Shown one piece after another: positions 42,776-43,533 of a stretch of DNA of 43,533 nucleotides. Source of the stretch: Candidatus Hydrogenedentota bacterium (GTDB taxonomy: Bacteria; Hydrogenedentota; Hydrogenedentia; Hydrogenedentales; SLHB01); NCBI GenBank assembly GCA_020849535.1, contig JADLGB010000006.1, forward strand, positions 1-43,533, written 5' to 3'. The position numbers were made by a program, and so were the translations under genes. The notes beneath the pieces are model-generated. The model was not told the DNA's origin and searched no databases. It was given only the letters and a program-made list of their open reading frames with translations. The stretch's first letter is position 1; each line of letters opens with the position of its first letter.

Positions 42776-42970
42776 ATGCTATCCACCTTCATTACGTGCG
42801 TGGGCGGTTTGATCGTCATCATGCTGCTGTGGCTGGCGGTCCAGGTGTTCGTTCGGCAGCACACGCCAGAAGCCGACCCTGACTGCGATCTGCTCGAAGA
42901 TGTCATTCATGACTGCGGGGGATGTGGACACGCCGGATCATGCGGTATGCGCCAGGATTCGCCGCGCTAG
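42776..42970 (+). CDS. Cys-rich single-helix mini-protein ending the rnf operon (NqrM-like layout)
   Basis: A 64-residue protein: one N-terminal membrane helix (FITCVGGLIVIMLLWLAVQVF), an acidic linker with DPDCDLLED, and a cysteine cluster IHDCGGCGHAGSCGMRQ. AGAGG lies before the ATG, 62 bp after rnfA. The plan, one helix plus a short CxxC...C tail encoded last in the operon, is that of NqrM. NqrM is the small factor needed to assemble the iron site between NqrD and NqrE, which are homologues of RnfE and RnfA. FeoB-associated Cys-rich proteins look similar too. I infer an assembly role for Rnf; sequence alone does not prove it. Confidence 0.75.
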   Translation: MLSTFITCVGGLIVIMLLWLAVQVFVRQHTPEADPDCDLLEDVIHDCGGCGHAGSCGMRQDSPR

Positions 42971-43322
42971 CCCGCAGGCAGTCGACGCCACCTCCCAGGA
43001 ACGGTTGACGCTATGGGATTCATCGGGCGTAAGATACTGAGGGGCCACCCTCGTTGTGCTGAACCGGAGCCGTGCATGCGCGTGCCGTGTCTAGCAGTAG
43101 ATTCAAGGTAGTGGCGTTCACGCGTCACTGACACGCGCCTTGGCCATAAACCATTTACTTACATGCGTTTATATTAAATAGATGGCAAAACTCACCAGGA
43201 CCCGCGCGCCACAAATCAGGAATTACCCGAAAATCCCTCTTGCATATCCCGCGATACACAGGTACCATTAAATATGTATGGGGGCTGAGGATATTGGCCT
43301 AAAGGGCCCACGGTGGAGACTC
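42971..43322. other. intergenic region with a weak promoter before the last gene
   Basis: No gene is supported. TTGCAT (43240-43245), 17 bases and TACCAT (43263-43268) could be the promoter of the gene at 43323. A TTGACG at 43005 with TAAGAT at 43030 (19-base gap) is another weak candidate. A locally AT-rich patch lies at 43140-43190. No clear terminator follows the rnf operon. Confidence 0.35.
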
Positions 43323-43533
43323 ATGCCGCATGGAACACACCCTGTAACCATATTATTCGCAGGTGTGCTGTTCCTTTGCTGGATGGCGGGCGCACCGGCA
43401 GATGGAGCGCCATTATCTGGGTTACCGCAGGGCGTGGAGTCCGCGTCTGCCGAGGTTGGTCCTTCCGGCTATTCCGAACTTCCAGGCCGCCCGTCAAATC
43501 GCATCGACGTGTCGCCCGAAGAGCGAGCCTGGC
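43323..43533 (+). CDS. start of an exported protein, possibly a substrate-binding-domain sensor (partial)
   Basis: Seventy codons, cut by the window end. A signal peptide (VTILFAGVLFLCWMAGAPADG) is followed by a Ser/Pro-rich stretch and RIDVSPEERAW. 'LSPEERAWL' is the usual entry into periplasmic SBP_bac_3 domains of sensor kinases and cyclic-di-GMP enzymes, so such a sensor is a reasonable guess but not more. GGTGGAG lies five bases before the ATG. Confidence 0.6.
   Translation, partial: MPHGTHPVTILFAGVLFLCWMAGAPADGAPLSGLPQGVESASAEVGPSGYSELPGRPSNRIDVSPEERAW

Overview
The window is about 43.5 kb of GC-rich bacterial chromosome with no rRNA, tRNA, CRISPR array or complete insertion sequence that I can see. 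The gene content suggests an anaerobic, membrane-energised bacterium: multihaem cytochrome c/cytochrome b fusions, a complete Rnf complex and a very long pyruvate:ferredoxin oxidoreductase. It also encodes lipoproteins with repeated Ig-like modules and von Willebrand A domains, a CotH/lamin-tail/PKD surface protein with a MYXO/PEP-CTERM-like tail, and a dockerin-like remnant. This mix resembles Candidatus Hydrogenedentota or Planctomycetota-type genomes. That placement is inferred from gene style, not from a marker gene.

Layout. 0.1-3.3 kb: palindromic repeats, nth (endonuclease III), an unrecognised helical protein and a small membrane-anchored protein. 3.3-8.5 kb: two minus-strand cytochromes with 11 and 19 CxxCH motifs, each joined to a cytochrome b-like membrane domain and each preceded by the same promoter and structured leader. 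8.6-10.5 kb: a sodium:solute symporter with a good terminator. 10.5-13.7 kb: a small inverted-repeat element, a GAF-AAA+-Fis sigma54 activator, and a shorter paralogue with ruined ATPase motifs behind a consensus sigma54 promoter. 13.7-16.6 kb: accessory segments separated by four direct copies of a 17-nt motif, including a glycosidase-like propeller protein and a broken glycosyltransferase copy. 16.6-23 kb: minus-strand surface and envelope genes (CotH protein, UgtP/MGD-synthase-like glycosyltransferase, two lipoproteins). 23-24.5 kb: a gene-poor stretch with repeats and two very small genes. 24.5-32 kb: a three-gene lipoprotein operon (LRR protein and two vWA proteins) ending at a strong terminator. 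32.2-43 kb: a sigma54-type promoter with an upstream palindrome, then rnfB, nifJ, rnfC, rnfD, rnfG, rnfE, rnfA and a Cys-rich mini-protein. The window ends in the start of a probable periplasmic sensor gene.

How it may fit together (inference). Pyruvate oxidation by NifJ would give reduced ferredoxin, partly through a fused C-terminal ferredoxin. Rnf would exchange those electrons with NAD and build an ion gradient, which sodium symporters could use. The two cytochromes would carry quinol electrons to periplasmic or extracellular acceptors. The sigma54 activator and its degenerate partner are candidates for controlling the sigma54 promoter of the rnf/nifJ operon. The least explained parts are the activator/decoy pair, the duplicated structured leader of the cytochromes, the 17-nt-repeat cassette region and the Cys-rich protein closing the rnf operon.
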